This document shows, in pieces, positions 63,348 through 64,000 of a DNA stretch of 64,000 bases; within the stretch, counting starts at the first letter, position 1, and each line of letters begins with the position of its first letter. The stretch covers positions 1,364,001 through 1,428,000 of the forward strand of contig CBDCPE010000004.1 in the NCBI GenBank assembly GCA_965220055.1, written 5' to 3'. A program made the translations under genes and the position numbers. This DNA comes from Bin87 sp965220055. GTDB lineage: Bacteria; Chloroflexota; Dehalococcoidia; Lucifugimonadales; UBA3495. The notes under the pieces were generated by a model, which saw only the letters and a list, made by a program, of their open reading frames with translations, was not told the origin of the DNA and made no database searches.

Positions 63348-64000
63348 TCACGCGTTCGTGCGCTGTACCTGGAACTGGGCCTGCTCTTCCATGGGAAGGA
63401 CTATGGCGGCACCGTCCAGGTCTCCGAGGCCCTGGTCCACGGCTTCTTGGAACAGGCGATGGGCAAGATCTCCTCCAGGGATGGGCGTGTCCAAATCCCG
63501 CGCCATCTCCTGAATGAGACCGAGGTCTTTGAGAAACACGCGCAATTGCGTCCGGATTCCCTCGAAATCACGGTCGAGCATAGCCGGGGCATTGCGTCCC
63601 AGGATGAAACTCTGTCCCCACCCCGAGTTGACCAGTTCAAACACCAGCGCAGGATCGGCGCCGGACTTGGCGGCAAGGAGCATGGCTTCCGCGGCCGCCA
63701 CTTTGTGGACACCGACCAGCAGTTGGTTCACCAACTTGGCCGCAGTGCCAGAGCCAGTCGGGCCGACATGCCGCACGACGGCACCCATCACGTCGAACAA
63801 AGGCTGGGCCGCTTTGTAGGCTTCAGCCGGGCCGCCGACCATGATGGTCAGCATGCCGTCGGTGGCGCGCTCGGTGCCTCCGCTGATGGGGGCGTCCAGG
63901 AACATCGCGCCCCGGTTTTCGGCGGCAGCGGCGCAGGTTTTGGAGGTCGACGCCCCAACGGTGCTGTGGTCGACGATGATCTGGCCGGGACGGGCATTGG
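63348..64000 (-). CDS. NAD-dependent 3-hydroxyisobutyrate dehydrogenase-type protein, 5' end outside window
   Basis: 217 codons seen; the frame is open to the right edge, so the N-terminal NAD fold (about 80 residues) is missing. NARPGQIIVDHSTVGASTSK, FLDAPISGGTERATDGMLTI (substrate motif) and GPTGSGTAAKLVNQLLVGVH with the catalytic Lys are typical of beta-hydroxyacid dehydrogenases. An internal ATG at 63905 is not the start. May serve in 3-hydroxyisobutyrate, tartronate semialdehyde or similar reduction. Confidence 0.92.
   Translation of the reverse strand, partial: NARPGQIIVDHSTVGASTSKTCAAAAENRGAMFLDAPISGGTERATDGMLTIMVGGPAEAYKAAQPLFDVMGAVVRHVGPTGSGTAAKLVNQLLVGVHKVAAAEAMLLAAKSGADPALVFELVNSGWGQSFILGRNAPAMLDRDFEGIRTQLRVFLKDLGLIQEMARDLDTPIPGGDLAHRLFQEAVDQGLGDLDGAAIVLPMEEQAQFQVQRTNA

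Overview
The window is about 64 kb of GC-rich bacterial chromosome. Gene content points to a Chloroflexota lineage of the SAR202/Dehalococcoidia type. The hints are a DUF1501/DUF1800 pair, several flavin-dependent luciferase-like oxidoreductases, CaiB/BaiF CoA transferases, an enolase-superfamily gene, a GlcDEF-type oxidase, and a 23S rRNA gene with no 16S or 5S beside it. This assignment is inference from gene content and was not tested by phylogeny.

Layout. 1-920: 3' -truncated leuB (minus). 921-1978: gene-free stretch with two copies of an interspersed repeat and three good sigma70-type promoters. 1979-9924: DUF1501, DUF1800, an NHL-repeat protein and glcD-glcE-glcF, all plus strand. 9945-10357: a small DUF4258/DUF2283 pair whose second gene has a nonsense codon. 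10571-12614: class V aminotransferase and an SDR lacking the usual catalytic Tyr/Lys. 12716-13503: a frameshifted HNH-nuclease lipoprotein. 13526-17267: trpD-trpC-trpF-trpB (minus), with a shared -10 palindrome facing an amidohydrolase gene. 18153-26062: oligopeptidase, SRPBCC protein, two CoA transferases, two luciferase-like oxidoreductases and an ABM-domain protein.

26169-38773 is an island of nested insertion sequences: two abutting IS5-family elements, a dead ISNCY-type gene split by an IS66-family element (8-bp target duplication), a second dead DDE element bounded by IS21-type ends, one damaged IS21 element, and an IS66 element (8-bp duplication) that contains an intact IS21 element (5-bp duplication). 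Four of the lesions in these transposases are 16-19 bp tandem duplications.

38998-42382: a 23S rRNA-tRNA(fMet) operon on the minus strand with its own promoter and terminator. 42432-50492: enoyl-CoA hydratase, MOSC protein, ammonium transporter, MmgE/PrpD, NIPSNAP, luciferase-like oxidoreductase, SnoaL-like protein and a ferritin-VIT1 iron exporter. 50590-54482: alpha/beta hydrolase, then CDP-alcohol phosphatidyltransferase, PimA-like glycosyltransferase and inositol-3-phosphate synthase, a plausible phosphatidylinositol/glycolipid module. 54665-58591: dnaJ, prmA, a kinase-like protein and a PP2C phosphatase. 58725-64000: crcB, a broken mandelate-racemase-type gene, a sarcosine-oxidase-type flavoenzyme, an SMP-30 lactonase, a class IV aminotransferase and a partial 3-hydroxyisobutyrate dehydrogenase-type gene.

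Metabolically, glcDEF followed by a glyoxylate-type aminotransferase suggests 2-hydroxyacid (glycolate or lactate) oxidation feeding glycine. Much of the rest looks like catabolism of organic acids and amino-acid derivatives. I saw no CRISPR array, phage module or secretion system.
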